Below, piece after piece: positions 25,996-35,026 of a stretch of 51,252 nt of DNA. The translations under genes and the position numbers were made by a program. The notes under the pieces are model-generated. The model was not told the origin of the DNA and searched no databases. It saw only the letters and a list, made by a program, of their open reading frames with translations. How positions within the stretch are numbered: the stretch's first letter is position 1; each line of letters starts with the position of its first letter. Source of the DNA: an uncultured Prevotella sp. (GTDB lineage: Bacteria; Bacteroidota; Bacteroidia; Bacteroidales; Bacteroidaceae); NCBI GenBank assembly GCA_900314195.1, contig OMUH01000102.1:1-51252 (forward strand), given 5' to 3'.

Positions 25996-27552
25996 ATGAA
26001 ACTCAGAATTCTCAAAACCGTTATATTGGCAATTCTGCCTGCCGGCATGATGGCACAGGCGGAATTTCGCAATCCCGTTATTCCTGGCTATCATCCAGAT
26101 CCGAGCATCTGCCGTGTCGGCGACACCTTCTATCTTGTGAACAGCAGCTTTCAGTATTTTCCAGGAGTGCCGCTGTCAGAGAGCAAGGATCTTGTTCACT
26201 GGCGTCATACCGCCAACGTGCTTACCGATGATGCTCAGCTGCCGCTTACCGGTGCCAGTTCATGGCTCGGCATATATGCCCCTACGATAAGATACAACGA
26301 CGGTACGTGGTATATGATAACTACCAACGTTGGCAACGGCGGTAACTTTATGGTTACAGCGACTGCTCCGCGCGGGCCGTGGAGCAAACCGTTGTGGCTG
26401 AAGCAGCAGGGCATAGATCCGTCGCTGTTCTTCGAGAACGGAAAGTGCTATATGTGCTCCAATCCCGGCGATGCCATCTGGCTGTGCGAGATAGACGCCA
26501 GGACAGGACGGCAGCTGACAGAGAGCCGCATGCTGTGGCGCGGCGACGGCGGACGCTATCCGGAGGGGCCGCACATATATAAGAAAGACGGATATTACTA
26601 TCTTCTAATCTCAGAGGGCGGTACGGAGCTGGCTCACAGCATAACGGTGGCCCGCTCGAAAAACATATACGGTCCTTACGAATCAAATCCAGACAATCCC
26701 ATTCTTACCAACTGCAACAGGCTGGGGCAGAGCAAGCAGATACAGGGAACCGGTCATGGTGACCTCGTTGAGGATGCACAGGGAAAGTGGTGGATAGTGT
26801 TCCTCGCATACCGCAACTTCGGAGGCAGCTATCATCACCTGGGCAGAGAGACATGCCTTGCACCGGTGGAGTGGAATGACAAAGGGTGGCCTGTCGTCAA
26901 CGGCGGACAGCCCATAGACACTGTTATGCATGCTGCGGCCTTGCCCCAGGCTGACACGGCAGGATTTAATGAACAGCTACCTGACGGGAAGATAAACAAG
27001 AACGAGCCTTATTGGATGTATATTCAAAATCCGCTTACAGACAACTATTTCTTTTCAAACGGCAGTCTTGTCATGAAGGCTCACGGCACGCTGACCGGCA
27101 ATGACCGGCCGTCGTTTCTTGGTGTCAGACAAACATCGCCGCAGATGACGGCAGAGACGGAATTGCTGTTACGGAAAGGCTGTGGTGCTGATGCCCGTGC
27201 CGGACTGACTGTTTACCAGATTAACGACGGACATATAGACATTTGTGTGTCTGGGTCAGAACAGCACCGGAAGGTGACCGTACAGGCGCGGCTGAAGTCT
27301 ATGGAGAGCCAGAACAGCGTTTATGTGTCGGGCAGCAGGATACGGCTTCGTGTGAGCAGCGACGGACTGACATATCGTTTTGAATGCTCTGACGACGGCG
27401 GAAAGACATGGAAGAAAATAGCAGAGCATAACTGTATGCTTGTGAGCACAGAGGTGGCCGGCGGCTTCACCGGCGTCACCATAGGAATGTTTTGCGAGGG
27501 TGATAATGCAAGTGCTGATTTCTCAATGTTCAGATACAGGAATATGGAATAG
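25996..27552 (+). CDS. Secreted glycoside hydrolase family 43 protein (xylosidase/arabinofuranosidase type)
   Basis: This predicted inverting glycosidase trims beta-xylose or alpha-arabinose from plant glycans. With the ATG at 25996 the product has 518 residues and a signal peptide (about 1-22, MMAQA). An in-frame ATG at 25873 was rejected because it precedes the promoter and buries the signal peptide. The five-bladed propeller shows the catalytic triad: base Asp in GYHPDPSIC (about 33), modulating Asp in GIDPSLFF (about 141) and acid Glu in YPEGPHIYK (about 190). A C-terminal beta-sandwich follows at about 330-515 (LTVYQINDGHIDICV, FTGVTIGMFCEG), the usual GH43 companion. It stands apart from the susCD genes but could remove arabinan side chains of rhamnogalacturonan I. 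Exact specificity cannot be read from the sequence. Confidence 0.9.
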   Translation: MKLRILKTVILAILPAGMMAQAEFRNPVIPGYHPDPSICRVGDTFYLVNSSFQYFPGVPLSESKDLVHWRHTANVLTDDAQLPLTGASSWLGIYAPTIRYNDGTWYMITTNVGNGGNFMVTATAPRGPWSKPLWLKQQGIDPSLFFENGKCYMCSNPGDAIWLCEIDARTGRQLTESRMLWRGDGGRYPEGPHIYKKDGYYYLLISEGGTELAHSITVARSKNIYGPYESNPDNPILTNCNRLGQSKQIQGTGHGDLVEDAQGKWWIVFLAYRNFGGSYHHLGRETCLAPVEWNDKGWPVVNGGQPIDTVMHAAALPQADTAGFNEQLPDGKINKNEPYWMYIQNPLTDNYFFSNGSLVMKAHGTLTGNDRPSFLGVRQTSPQMTAETELLLRKGCGADARAGLTVYQINDGHIDICVSGSEQHRKVTVQARLKSMESQNSVYVSGSRIRLRVSSDGLTYRFECSDDGGKTWKKIAEHNCMLVSTEVAGGFTGVTIGMFCEGDNASADFSMFRYRNME

Positions 27553-27592
27553 GCTGCTGATATTCAATAAAAATAAATTCAGCAGCTTTTAA
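27553..27592 (+). terminator. Terminator after the GH43 gene
   Basis: An 8-bp stem (GCTGCTGA at 27553-27560, TCAGCAGC at 27579-27586) with an A-rich loop of 18 nt is followed by a T-rich run, directly after the stop codon. Confidence 0.75.
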
Positions 27593-27602
27593 TATTTAAC
27601 TT

Positions 27603-27634
27603 AAATATTAGCTTCTAAAAATATTAGCTTCTAA
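27603..27634. repeat. Two tandem 16-bp repeats upstream of the aquaporin gene
   Basis: AAATATTAGCTTCTAA occurs twice head-to-tail (27603-27618 and 27619-27634), 55 bases before the aquaporin start. No TAnnTTTG element was found here, so the repeat may be part of an atypical promoter or simple slippage. Confidence 0.75.
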
Positions 27635-27688
27635 ATATGTGTTGTTTATTCGCAGGAATTTATTTTATTAACTAAAAACGTTTATAGT

Positions 27689-28375
27689 ATGAAGAAGTAT
27701 TTAGCAGAAATGTTAGGCACCATGGTGCTGGTGCTGATGGGCTGCGGTGCTGCCGTGAGCCTTGGTTGTGACAACGGCAATGCCGCCACTGTAGTAGGCA
27801 CGGCCCTGGCATTCGGCCTTGCCGTGCTGGCTATGGCCTACACGATAGGCGGTATTTCCGGTTGTCATATTAATCCGGCAATAACGCTCGGTGTTTTTCT
27901 GAGCGGACGTATGTCGGGCAAGGATGCCGGAATGTATATGCTCTTTCAGGTGATAGGCGGCATTATCGGTGCGGCCATCCTGTGGTGCATAACCACCGGT
28001 GCGGGAATAGAAAGCTCCCTTGGCGCCAATGACCTGCAGGCATACGGTGACGGCCATATCAGCGTCTTGGGCGGTGTGCTTGCCGAACTGTTCTTTACCT
28101 GCGTGTTCGTGTTTGTGGTGCTTGGTGCAACGGCAAAGACAAACGGGGCTACCAATAACTTTGCCGGCATAGCCATCGGCTTGTCGCTCGTGCTCGTTCA
28201 TCTGTGCTGCATACGCTATACAGGAACATCCGTCAATCCGGCGCGTTCTATAGGACCGGCATTGTTCGCCGGCGGCTCGGCACTGACAAATCTGTGGATA
28301 TTCATTGTAGCCCCTCTTGCCGGTGGTGCACTCGCAGCAGTGCTGTGGCGTGTGCTGCAGCCGGACGGAAAATAA
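27689..28375 (+). CDS. aqpZ: Aquaporin Z-type water channel
   Basis: A 228-residue integral membrane channel of the MIP family that lets water cross the inner membrane. Both NPA motifs are intact: HINPAITLG (Asn62) and TSVNPARSIG (about 182). The narrow-filter residues match water-selective AqpZ rather than glycerol channels: Phe42, the His in LVHLCC, the Thr in TGTSVNPAR and its Arg. Six hydrophobic helices plus two half-helices are evident, and the length is normal. It is monocistronic, lying between the GH43 terminator and the fba promoter. There is no visible link to the PUL. Confidence 0.93.
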   Translation: MKKYLAEMLGTMVLVLMGCGAAVSLGCDNGNAATVVGTALAFGLAVLAMAYTIGGISGCHINPAITLGVFLSGRMSGKDAGMYMLFQVIGGIIGAAILWCITTGAGIESSLGANDLQAYGDGHISVLGGVLAELFFTCVFVFVVLGATAKTNGATNNFAGIAIGLSLVLVHLCCIRYTGTSVNPARSIGPALFAGGSALTNLWIFIVAPLAGGALAAVLWRVLQPDGK

Positions 28376-28494
28376 TTTGTAATGATATTAGCAATAATGC
28401 AAACTGCATTTTGCAAAATGAAATCGGCCGTATTGATAAGGGTCAATAAATTAACATTCCGTTACTTTCAGCGAGAGAAAAAACAAAAAAACGG

Positions 28495-28525
28495 TTTGCA
28501 AAGAAGAAATAAAATATTAACTTTG
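28495..28525 (+). promoter_or_regulatory. Promoter of fba
   Basis: TTTG at 28495-28498 and TAACTTTG at 28518-28525 are 19 bp apart, a full match to the Bacteroidota consensus. The leader is about 40 nt. Confidence 0.82.
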
Positions 28526-28571
28526 CAAGTAACGAAAAGTAAAAGATATTCATATTTAAAATAATAAAATT

Positions 28572-29585
28572 ATGGCAGTAAATTACAAGGATCTGGGTCT
28601 TGTCAACACCCGTGAGATGTTCAAGAGAGCCGTTACCGGCGGTTATGCTATTCCGGCTTTCAACTTTAATAACCTTGAGCAGCTTCAAGCCATTATCATG
28701 GCTTCGTCAGAGCTTAAGTCTCCGGTTATTCTTCAGGTATCACGCGGTGCGCGCAACTATGCCAATCCGACTCTTCTGCGTTATCTCGCAGAGGGTGCAG
28801 TAGCCTATGCAAAGGAGCTGGGCTGCCATCATCCGGAGATTGTGCTTCACCTTGACCACGGCAACAGCTTCGAGCTCGTTAAGGACTGTGTAGACATGGG
28901 CTTCTCTTCTGTTATGATTGATGGTTCTGCTCTTCCTTACGAGGAGAACATCGCCCTGACAAAGAAGTGTGTTGACTATGCTCATCAGTTTGATGTTACT
29001 GTTGAGGCTGAGCTCGGCGTTCTCGCCGGTGTTGAGGATGAGGTTGCTTCTGAAGAATCTCATTATACAAAGCCTGAAGAGGTTATCGACTTCTCTTCTC
29101 GTTCAGGCTGTGACTCTCTGGCTATCTCTATCGGTACGTCACACGGTGCTTATAAGTTCAAACCAGAGCAGTGCACACGTGACCCGAAGACAGGCCGTCT
29201 TGTTCCTCCTCCATTGGCATTCGACGTGCTTGAGGAAATAGAGAAAAAGCTTCCTGGCTTCCCTATCGTTCTTCACGGTTCTTCTTCTGTTCCGCAGAAG
29301 TTTGTAGACATCATCAACAAATACGGCGGCAAGCTGCCTGATGCAGTGGGTATTCCTGAGGAGCAGCTCCGCAAGGCTGCCAAGAGCGCAGTTTGCAAGA
29401 TTAATATCGACTCTGACTCTCGTCTGGCTTATACTGCCGGCGTTCGTGAGACTCTTGCCAACCACCCTGAGATGTTCGACCCTCGCGGTTACGGCAAAGT
29501 AGCACGTGAGTACATGAAGGAAATGTACGAGGAGAAGATCAAGGATGTGCTCGGCTCAGAGAACAAGCTTGCTAATCTTGATTAA
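28572..29585 (+). CDS. fba: Class II fructose-bisphosphate aldolase
   Basis: This 337-residue glycolytic enzyme cleaves fructose 1,6-bisphosphate to dihydroxyacetone phosphate and glyceraldehyde 3-phosphate, using a divalent metal. Class II signatures are clear: YAIPAFNFNNLEQLQAI at the N-terminus, the metal-site LHLDHG (about 95), the segment VEAELGVLAGVED with its conserved Glu (about 142), ISIGTSHGAYKF and VLHGSSSVP in the GHGG-like phosphate site, and CKINIDSDSRLA. Heavy use of favoured codons suits a highly expressed gene. It has a consensus promoter and a shared bidirectional terminator at 29621. It is transcribed alone and towards nnr. Confidence 0.95.
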   Translation: MAVNYKDLGLVNTREMFKRAVTGGYAIPAFNFNNLEQLQAIIMASSELKSPVILQVSRGARNYANPTLLRYLAEGAVAYAKELGCHHPEIVLHLDHGNSFELVKDCVDMGFSSVMIDGSALPYEENIALTKKCVDYAHQFDVTVEAELGVLAGVEDEVASEESHYTKPEEVIDFSSRSGCDSLAISIGTSHGAYKFKPEQCTRDPKTGRLVPPPLAFDVLEEIEKKLPGFPIVLHGSSSVPQKFVDIINKYGGKLPDAVGIPEEQLRKAAKSAVCKINIDSDSRLAYTAGVRETLANHPEMFDPRGYGKVAREYMKEMYEEKIKDVLGSENKLANLD

Positions 29586-29620
29586 TAGAATTGTATAAGC
29601 AATAATAATTAATATAAAAA

Positions 29621-29661
29621 ACGGCAGCAACTGTATTATTCAGTTTGCTGCCGTTTTTTTG
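29621..29661. terminator. Bidirectional terminator between fba and nnr
   Basis: A stem of ACGGCAGCAA-CTG with CAG-TTTGCTGCCGT (one bulged base) is flanked by A6 on the left and T7 on the right. It can stop transcription from both convergent genes. Confidence 0.92.
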
Positions 29662-29760
29662 TTGATGGTGATTGTCAGTGCGGAAAATTAATATAATGCC
29701 GACACCGCAAAGTTGTCTTTGTTTGTATGTTAGTCAATATTGCAAAGGTAGCTTTTTTTT

Positions 29761-31302
29761 CTAAGACCGTCGTGCGCTGTCGTCATTGTCATTGTATAAA
29801 TCAGCAAAAGCCTCGGGCAAGTGATTTATTATGTCGTGTGCCATCAGGCTTTCCTTGCCGACAGTCTTTTCAGCGATATCGCCGGCAAGTCCGTGTATGT
29901 ACATTCCTACGAGTGCGGCCTCAAAGGTGGTGTATCCGCGTGCAAGCAATGCCAGAAGAATGCCTGTCAGCACGTCGCCGCTTCCTGCGGTGGCCATACC
30001 GCTGTTGCCGGTAGAGTTGAACAGCACGTTGCCGTCGGGCAGGCACAGGGCACTGTAATGGCCTTTAAGGATGATATAGCTGTGTATGGACTTTGCCATG
30101 TGTGTGGCTTTGAACAGACGGTCAAAACCGCCGTTGCCGGCAGAATCTGTCAGCCTGTCGAACTCTTTCGGATGTGGCGTCAGTATAGTGTTGCTGTGCA
30201 GCTGCTGTATCCATGTCTTGTGATTCGCTATTATGTTTATAGCGTCAGCGTCGATAACCGTTGGCACATCAGCCCGCCGCAGTATGTCGATTAGTGACGA
30301 TGCTGTGCTCTCATGCTGTCCTATGCCCGGACCGGCTGCAATGGCATCATATTGTGACGGATTGACAGTGTTCGTAATGTAATCGTCGCCATTGTGCGCA
30401 ATGATAGCCTCCGGAACTTTTATCTGGATGATGTCATTATTGCGTTCCGGAGTAACGACGGTGACCTTTCCTATGCCGGAACGCAGGCAGGCCTCTGACG
30501 AGAGTACTGCGGCGCCGGCCATGCCATAGCTGCCGGCCATAAGCAGTCCGTGTCCCATTGTTCCCTTGTTGACGCAGTTGCCGCGGCGGCGGAGCAGCGG
30601 GGTTATCATGCTTCGTTCAACAAGCGTGTATTTTGTAACCGCAGTTTTTATGTATTCTTCAGACAAGCCAATGTCGAGCACTTCTACATCGCCGGTGTAG
30701 CGTTCTGTGTCATCAAAATACATGCATAGCTTCCGTTGGCCTATGGTAAGCGTGACGTCGGCAGATATGATGCTTTGCGCAGTGTTGCCGGTGTTGTCAT
30801 CGCACATCAGGCCAGATGGTATGTCTATTGCCACAACCTGTGCTGTGCTTTGGTTGATATACCTCACCGTGGCAGCGAAGCCGCCGGTGAGCGGCTTGTT
30901 AAGTCCGCTGCCGAAAAGTCCGTCAACGACCAGGCTGCTCTCGTTGAGCGCGGGCGGCTCGAGGTTGTCAGTAACTTCCGTGAACGATGTGATTTTATTT
31001 TGCTCTATAAGTCGCTGCTTGTTCGTAGCGCATTCATCGCTGAGCTTGTCGTGTATGTTGAACAGATATACAGATACCTTATAATCCTGTTCGGCAAGCA
31101 TGCGTGCCACGGCAAGGGCATCTCCGCCGTTGTTGCCGGGTCCGGCAAAAACGATAACGGACATGTCTGTGCTCCAGCGCTTCGTGATTGCGTCAGTGAG
31201 TGCTCTCGCTGCACGTTCCATAAGGTCTATGCTGCTTATGGGCTCGTGCTCTATGGTATATTTGTCGAGCTCTTTAAGCTGGGCTCCGGTTAGAATCTTC
31301 AT
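29761..31302 (-). CDS. nnr: Bifunctional NAD(P)H-hydrate repair enzyme
   Basis: This fused metabolite-repair enzyme restores NAD(P)H from its hydrated form. The product is 513 residues from the ATG at 31302. The TTG at 31311 lies within the promoter and was rejected. The N-terminal epimerase domain (about 1-210) has MKILTGAQLKELDKYTIE, VFAGPGNNGGDALAVARML and VDGLFGSG. The C-terminal ADP-dependent dehydratase (about 220-500) has the ribokinase-like segment AAGPGIGQ, ILTPHPKEFDRL and GMATAGSGDVLTGIL. Both active halves look complete. The -7 box TAACTTTG is seven bases upstream of the ATG, so the message is nearly leaderless. It is convergent with fba. Confidence 0.94.
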   Translation of the reverse strand: MKILTGAQLKELDKYTIEHEPISSIDLMERAARALTDAITKRWSTDMSVIVFAGPGNNGGDALAVARMLAEQDYKVSVYLFNIHDKLSDECATNKQRLIEQNKITSFTEVTDNLEPPALNESSLVVDGLFGSGLNKPLTGGFAATVRYINQSTAQVVAIDIPSGLMCDDNTGNTAQSIISADVTLTIGQRKLCMYFDDTERYTGDVEVLDIGLSEEYIKTAVTKYTLVERSMITPLLRRRGNCVNKGTMGHGLLMAGSYGMAGAAVLSSEACLRSGIGKVTVVTPERNNDIIQIKVPEAIIAHNGDDYITNTVNPSQYDAIAAGPGIGQHESTASSLIDILRRADVPTVIDADAINIIANHKTWIQQLHSNTILTPHPKEFDRLTDSAGNGGFDRLFKATHMAKSIHSYIILKGHYSALCLPDGNVLFNSTGNSGMATAGSGDVLTGILLALLARGYTTFEAALVGMYIHGLAGDIAEKTVGKESLMAHDIINHLPEAFADLYNDNDDSARRS

Positions 31303-31308
31303 ATAATG

Positions 31309-31316
31309 CAAAGTTA
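31309..31316 (-). promoter_or_regulatory. -7 element of nnr
   Basis: The minus strand reads TAACTTTG just before the nnr ATG. No matching TTTG was found at the -33 position. Confidence 0.55.
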
Positions 31317-31458
31317 CTGAAAAATTCTTATAAAGACTGTTATTATTGCTTTAAAATTAATTGATGGTTAATGTAAAAGCACTTATACTGTAAGTTTCGT
31401 TTAACGCCGTCATGGCATATTTCTTTGTTTAAAGTGACTTTTGTTTCTTATTTTTTTG

Positions 31459-31466
31459 TAATTTTG
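31459..31466 (+). promoter_or_regulatory. -7 element of hpt
   Basis: TAATTTTG lies 26 bases upstream of the hpt start. The nearest TTTG (31440-31443) is 15 bp away, shorter than usual. Confidence 0.5.
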
Positions 31467-31492
31467 CAACAAACTAAAATTTAACACTGATT

Positions 31493-32041
31493 ATGAGCAA
31501 GATAAAAGTTCTCGACAAGACTTTCAAGACATTTATTCCGGAGGCAGAGATAAAGAAACGCGTCAAGGCTGTGGCTGATAAGATTAACCATGATCTTGAC
31601 GGTAAGAACCCGTTGTTCCTTGCAGTGCTCAACGGCAGTTTTATCTTCGCTGCCGACCTGATGAGATATATTACCATTCCGTGTGAGATATCATTCGTGA
31701 AGCTTGCGTCTTATCAGAGCACCATGTCGACGGGAAAGGTTAAGGAAGTAATCGGCATAAACGAGAATCTTGCCGGCAGAACGGTTGTGATAGTTGAGGA
31801 TATTGTAGACACCGGTCTGACAATGAAGAACATGGTGGAGAGCTTGGGAACGCGCTCGCCGGAGTCTGTTCATATCTGTACGCTGCTTGTCAAGCCGGGT
31901 AAGCTGACAGTTGACCTCGACATAGAGTATGCGGCAATGGAAATACCAAATGATTTCATTGTAGGCTACGGAATGGATTATGATCAGCAGGGTCGCAATC
32001 TGCGTGATATTTACGTGCTTGACAGTGATGAGAATCAATAA
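31493..32041 (+). CDS. hpt: Hypoxanthine phosphoribosyltransferase
   Basis: A 182-residue cytosolic purine-salvage enzyme that joins hypoxanthine (and usually guanine) to PRPP. The PRPP-binding loop is VVIVEDIVDTGLTM at about 98-111. The N-terminal LAVLNGSFIFAADLMR and the central KLASYQST (about 71) are type I HGPRT motifs, and PNDFIVGYGMDYDQQGRNL near the end forms the purine site. Length is normal. It heads a run of same-strand genes hpt-adk-obg-pgeF-M23, with a 148-base gap before adk. The stand-alone AICAR transformylase nearby also serves purine metabolism. Confidence 0.95.
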   Translation: MSKIKVLDKTFKTFIPEAEIKKRVKAVADKINHDLDGKNPLFLAVLNGSFIFAADLMRYITIPCEISFVKLASYQSTMSTGKVKEVIGINENLAGRTVVIVEDIVDTGLTMKNMVESLGTRSPESVHICTLLVKPGKLTVDLDIEYAAMEIPNDFIVGYGMDYDQQGRNLRDIYVLDSDENQ

Positions 32042-32189
32042 CAGGATTCTTGCTGATATGGGCATATAGAAAACACAGCCATAAGCAATAATGGAGAATG
32101 CCACTTATTGAAAAATTTGGCAAACACAGATTTTGATCAACAATTTGATCAACAAATCGACTAACAAACTAACTAAAATAAATCAATCA

Positions 32190-32768
32190 ATGAAGAATAT
32201 TGTAATTTTCGGAGCGCCGGGCGCAGGTAAGGGAACACAGAGTGACAGGATGATAGAGAAATATGGCTTCGGACATATTTCTACCGGTGACGTGCTTCGT
32301 GATCAGATCAAGAAGGGCACAGAGCTGGGCAAGACCGCCAAGGGATATATTGACAACGGTCAGCTTATTCCTGATGACCTTATGGTAAGCATTCTTGCCG
32401 ATGTGTATGATTCATTCGGCCCTGACCACAAGGGTGTTATCTTCGATGGCTTCCCGCGCACTGTTCCGCAGGCAGAGGCTCTGAAGAATATGCTTGCGAA
32501 GCGCGGACATCGTGTGGCTGCCATGATAGAGCTGCATGTTCCGGAAGACGAGCTGATGAAACGCCTTATTAACCGCGGAAAGGTGAGCGGACGTTCTGAT
32601 GACAATGAGGAGACGATAAAGAAGCGTCTTGATGTATATCACAACCAGACGGCGCCGCTGTGCGAGTGGTACAGCAATGAAGGCCTGCGTCATACTGTTG
32701 ACGGTCTTGGCGATGTGGAACGCATCTTTGATGATATTTGTAAGATTATAGACAGCCTGCCGGAATAA
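32190..32768 (+). CDS. adk: Adenylate kinase (short-lid type)
   Basis: This enzyme interconverts ATP plus AMP and two ADP. The 192-residue product starts at ATG 32190 with MKNIVIFGAPGAGKGTQSD. An in-frame TTG at 32133 would add 19 residues of leader and is unlikely. The P-loop is GAPGAGKGT (7-15), the AMP site STGDVLRDQIKKGTELG, the core motif FDGFPRTVPQAEAL, and a short lid GKVSGRSDD replaces the long zinc-binding lid. This short form is usual in Bacteroidota. Two TTGATCAA palindromes precede it. A terminator-like hairpin at 32792 follows. Confidence 0.95.
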   Translation: MKNIVIFGAPGAGKGTQSDRMIEKYGFGHISTGDVLRDQIKKGTELGKTAKGYIDNGQLIPDDLMVSILADVYDSFGPDHKGVIFDGFPRTVPQAEALKNMLAKRGHRVAAMIELHVPEDELMKRLINRGKVSGRSDDNEETIKKRLDVYHNQTAPLCEWYSNEGLRHTVDGLGDVERIFDDICKIIDSLPE

Positions 32769-32791
32769 TAACTGTCAGGTCGTATTGCTTA

Positions 32792-32827
32792 TAGCCCGGC
32801 CATGAAGAGACCGGGCTTATTTTTTCT
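32792..32827 (+). terminator. Hairpin with T-run between adk and obg
   Basis: AGCCCGG (32793-32799) pairs with CCGGGCT (32811-32817) and is followed by TTA then T6. It should end or attenuate the hpt-adk transcript before obg. Confidence 0.82.
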
Positions 32828-32849
32828 GATTATTGAATAATAAAGATTT

Positions 32850-34025
32850 ATGCCAGAATCGAATTTCGTTGATTATGTGAAGATTGTTTGCCGCTCCGGT
32901 AAGGGCGGCCGCGGTTCCATGCACCTCAGACACGTCAAGTATCAGCCTAACGGCGGTCCTGACGGCGGTGACGGCGGACATGGTGGCAGCGTGATTCTGC
33001 GCGGCAGCCATAACTACTGGACTCTGCTGCATCTGCGCTATCAGCGTCATGTGTTCGCTGAAGACGGCGGAAACGGCGGACGTGACAAATGTCACGGCAC
33101 CGACGGTAAGGACATGTATATAGACGTGCCGTGCGGTACGGTGGTCTATGACGCTGAGACCGGAAAGTTTATATGCGATGTGTCGTATGACGGACAGGAG
33201 GTGGTGCTGCTGAAAGGCGGTCGCGGCGGAAAAGGTAACTTTCAGTTCCGTACATCAACGAATCAGGCGCCCCGCTATGCGCAGCCCGGCGAGCCAAGGC
33301 AGGAGAAAACTGTAATCCTTGAACTGAAGCTGCTTGCCGATGTAGGACTTGTAGGATTTCCGAATGCCGGAAAGTCGACATTGCTTTCTGCTCTCTCGAG
33401 CGCACGGCCCAAGATAGCAAATTATCCTTTCACAACGCTTGAGCCATCGCTTGGCATAGTGTCATACCGTGACAACAAAAGCTTTGTCATGGCAGATATT
33501 CCTGGAATAATAGAAGGTGCCAGCGAGGGAAAAGGCCTCGGACTACGCTTTCTAAGGCATATAGAACGCAATTCGTTGTTGCTTTTCATGGTACCGGGAG
33601 ATACTGACAGCATAAAAAAAGATTATGATGTTCTTCTTGGCGAACTGAAGAAGTTCAACCCGCAACTGCTTGACAAACGAAGGGTGCTGGCTGTAACGAA
33701 ATGTGACCTTCTTGATGATGAGTTGATTTCTATGCTTCGCGCTGAATTGCCTGATTCGCAGCCGGTGGTGTTCATATCGTCTGTTACCGGGCTTGGTCTT
33801 GACGAGCTGAAGGATGTTCTTTGGAACGAGCTTAATCATGAAAGCAATAAGATTTCTGCTATCACGGAGAGTGAGGAGATTGCCCACCGCGATAAGGATA
33901 TGTCGCATCTGCAACAGGAAATGCACGACGAGGGCGTTGACACGCAGGACGTAGATATAGAAGAGGAACCGGATATTGACGAAGCTGACGTTGAAGACCT
34001 CGAAGGCTTCGAATATGAAGAATAG
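32850..34025 (+). CDS. obg: Obg/CgtA family ribosome-associated GTPase
   Basis: An essential GTPase of large ribosomal subunit assembly and stress signalling. The 391-residue protein begins with the glycine-rich Obg fold (about 1-158; [34 protein letters not shown]). The G domain follows with G1 GFPNAGKST (about 169), switch region [10 protein letters not shown]3 DIPG, G4 TKCD (about 278) and G5-like SSVTG. The C-terminus (about 345-391) is a very acidic tail ([20 protein letters not shown]) in place of an OCT domain. One small variation is MVPGDTD where many members have a serine or alanine-rich strand. It lies 24 bases after the hairpin that follows adk and 54 before pgeF. Confidence 0.95.
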   Translation: MPESNFVDYVKIVCRSGKGGRGSMHLRHVKYQPNGGPDGGDGGHGGSVILRGSHNYWTLLHLRYQRHVFAEDGGNGGRDKCHGTDGKDMYIDVPCGTVVYDAETGKFICDVSYDGQEVVLLKGGRGGKGNFQFRTSTNQAPRYAQPGEPRQEKTVILELKLLADVGLVGFPNAGKSTLLSALSSARPKIANYPFTTLEPSLGIVSYRDNKSFVMADIPGIIEGASEGKGLGLRFLRHIERNSLLLFMVPGDTDSIKKDYDVLLGELKKFNPQLLDKRRVLAVTKCDLLDDELISMLRAELPDSQPVVFISSVTGLGLDELKDVLWNELNHESNKISAITESEEIAHRDKDMSHLQQEMHDEGVDTQDVDIEEEPDIDEADVEDLEGFEYEE

Positions 34026-34079
34026 GTCGGCATATATTCGGATGATTGCGGATAATCATTTTAATTTATATAAAACATA

Positions 34080-34865
34080 ATGACAGCAGACACAGAACGA
34101 CTTCTTTATTATGATATTGACAGCAGGGCAGTTGCATTCTCTACTACCCGGCATGGCGGGGTGAGCACCGGCAATTATTCGTCGTTCAACATTAACAGCT
34201 TTTGCGGCGACAGTATGGAAAATGTCAATGAGAACAAGGCTCTTCTTGCCGGTGAGCTTGGCCTGCCGGCTTCGCGTGTTCTTGTGCCGCATCAAGTGCA
34301 CGGCACCGACTGCCGTATAATAACTGCCGCACATGCTCACATGGCTGATGATGAACTGTTTGCCGACCTTGATGGTGTAGACGCGCTGGTTACGGCTGAA
34401 AGAAATATAGTGATAGGTGTGTCTACTGCCGACTGTATTCCGGTGTTGCTGTTCGACACGAAACGGAATGTGGCAGCTGCCGTTCATGCCGGATGGCGCG
34501 GCACGGTTAAGAACATCGTCGCGGCAGCATTGAATGTGATGACTGGTGAGTTCGGCTCTGCTCCTGCTGACGTGAAAGCAGTTATTGGACCGGGCATCTC
34601 GCTGAAAAACTTTGAAGTCGGACAGGAGGTATTTGACAAGTTCGACAAGCAGGGATATGACATGGCGCGCATATCCAGAATGTTTAATAAATGGCATATC
34701 GATTTGCCTTTATGTAATGAGTTGCAGCTTGAGGCGTGTGGTGTAAAAAAAGCGAATATCCGTCAGACAGGAATTTGCACGTATGATAATGTTGACACGT
34801 TCTTCTCAGCCCGCCGGCTTGGTACTGCTTCCGGCAGGATTTATTCCGGGATAATGCTTAAATAG
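34080..34865 (+). CDS. pgeF: PgeF/YfiH laccase-domain protein (polyphenol oxidase family)
   Basis: A 261-residue member of the PgeF/YlmD/LACC1 family. Members have been linked both to purine nucleoside cleavage and to editing of wrong residues in peptidoglycan precursors. The zinc or copper ligands are in place: His74 (PHQVHGT), Cys119 (STADCIP) and His136 (VHAGWRGT), with the family spacings of 45 and 17. The C-terminal FSARRLGTASGR completes the fold. It is co-oriented with obg and the M23 protein gene, a grouping consistent with either purine or cell-wall roles. Which activity dominates cannot be decided from sequence. Confidence 0.93.
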   Translation: MTADTERLLYYDIDSRAVAFSTTRHGGVSTGNYSSFNINSFCGDSMENVNENKALLAGELGLPASRVLVPHQVHGTDCRIITAAHAHMADDELFADLDGVDALVTAERNIVIGVSTADCIPVLLFDTKRNVAAAVHAGWRGTVKNIVAAALNVMTGEFGSAPADVKAVIGPGISLKNFEVGQEVFDKFDKQGYDMARISRMFNKWHIDLPLCNELQLEACGVKKANIRQTGICTYDNVDTFFSARRLGTASGRIYSGIMLK

Positions 34866-35026
34866 CTTGTCTTTAGTGAGGCTGTGTGTGATGACAGCTT
34901 TGTTAAACCACTAAAAATGTAAAATAGAAATATTGATATTGTGCATGATATTGATATATTGGTAAACTGAATTCTCATTATTCTGTCATATATAAAACCT
35001 ATAAACCTGAAATAAAACATTACTTT

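Noticed and set aside
29821..30294. 157-codon plus-strand frame opposite nnr
   Set aside because: It is a shadow of the bifunctional nnr gene and has no domain.
34056..34697. 213-codon minus-strand frame opposite pgeF
   Set aside because: The plus-strand pgeF has all three metal ligands at family spacing; the antisense frame has no support.
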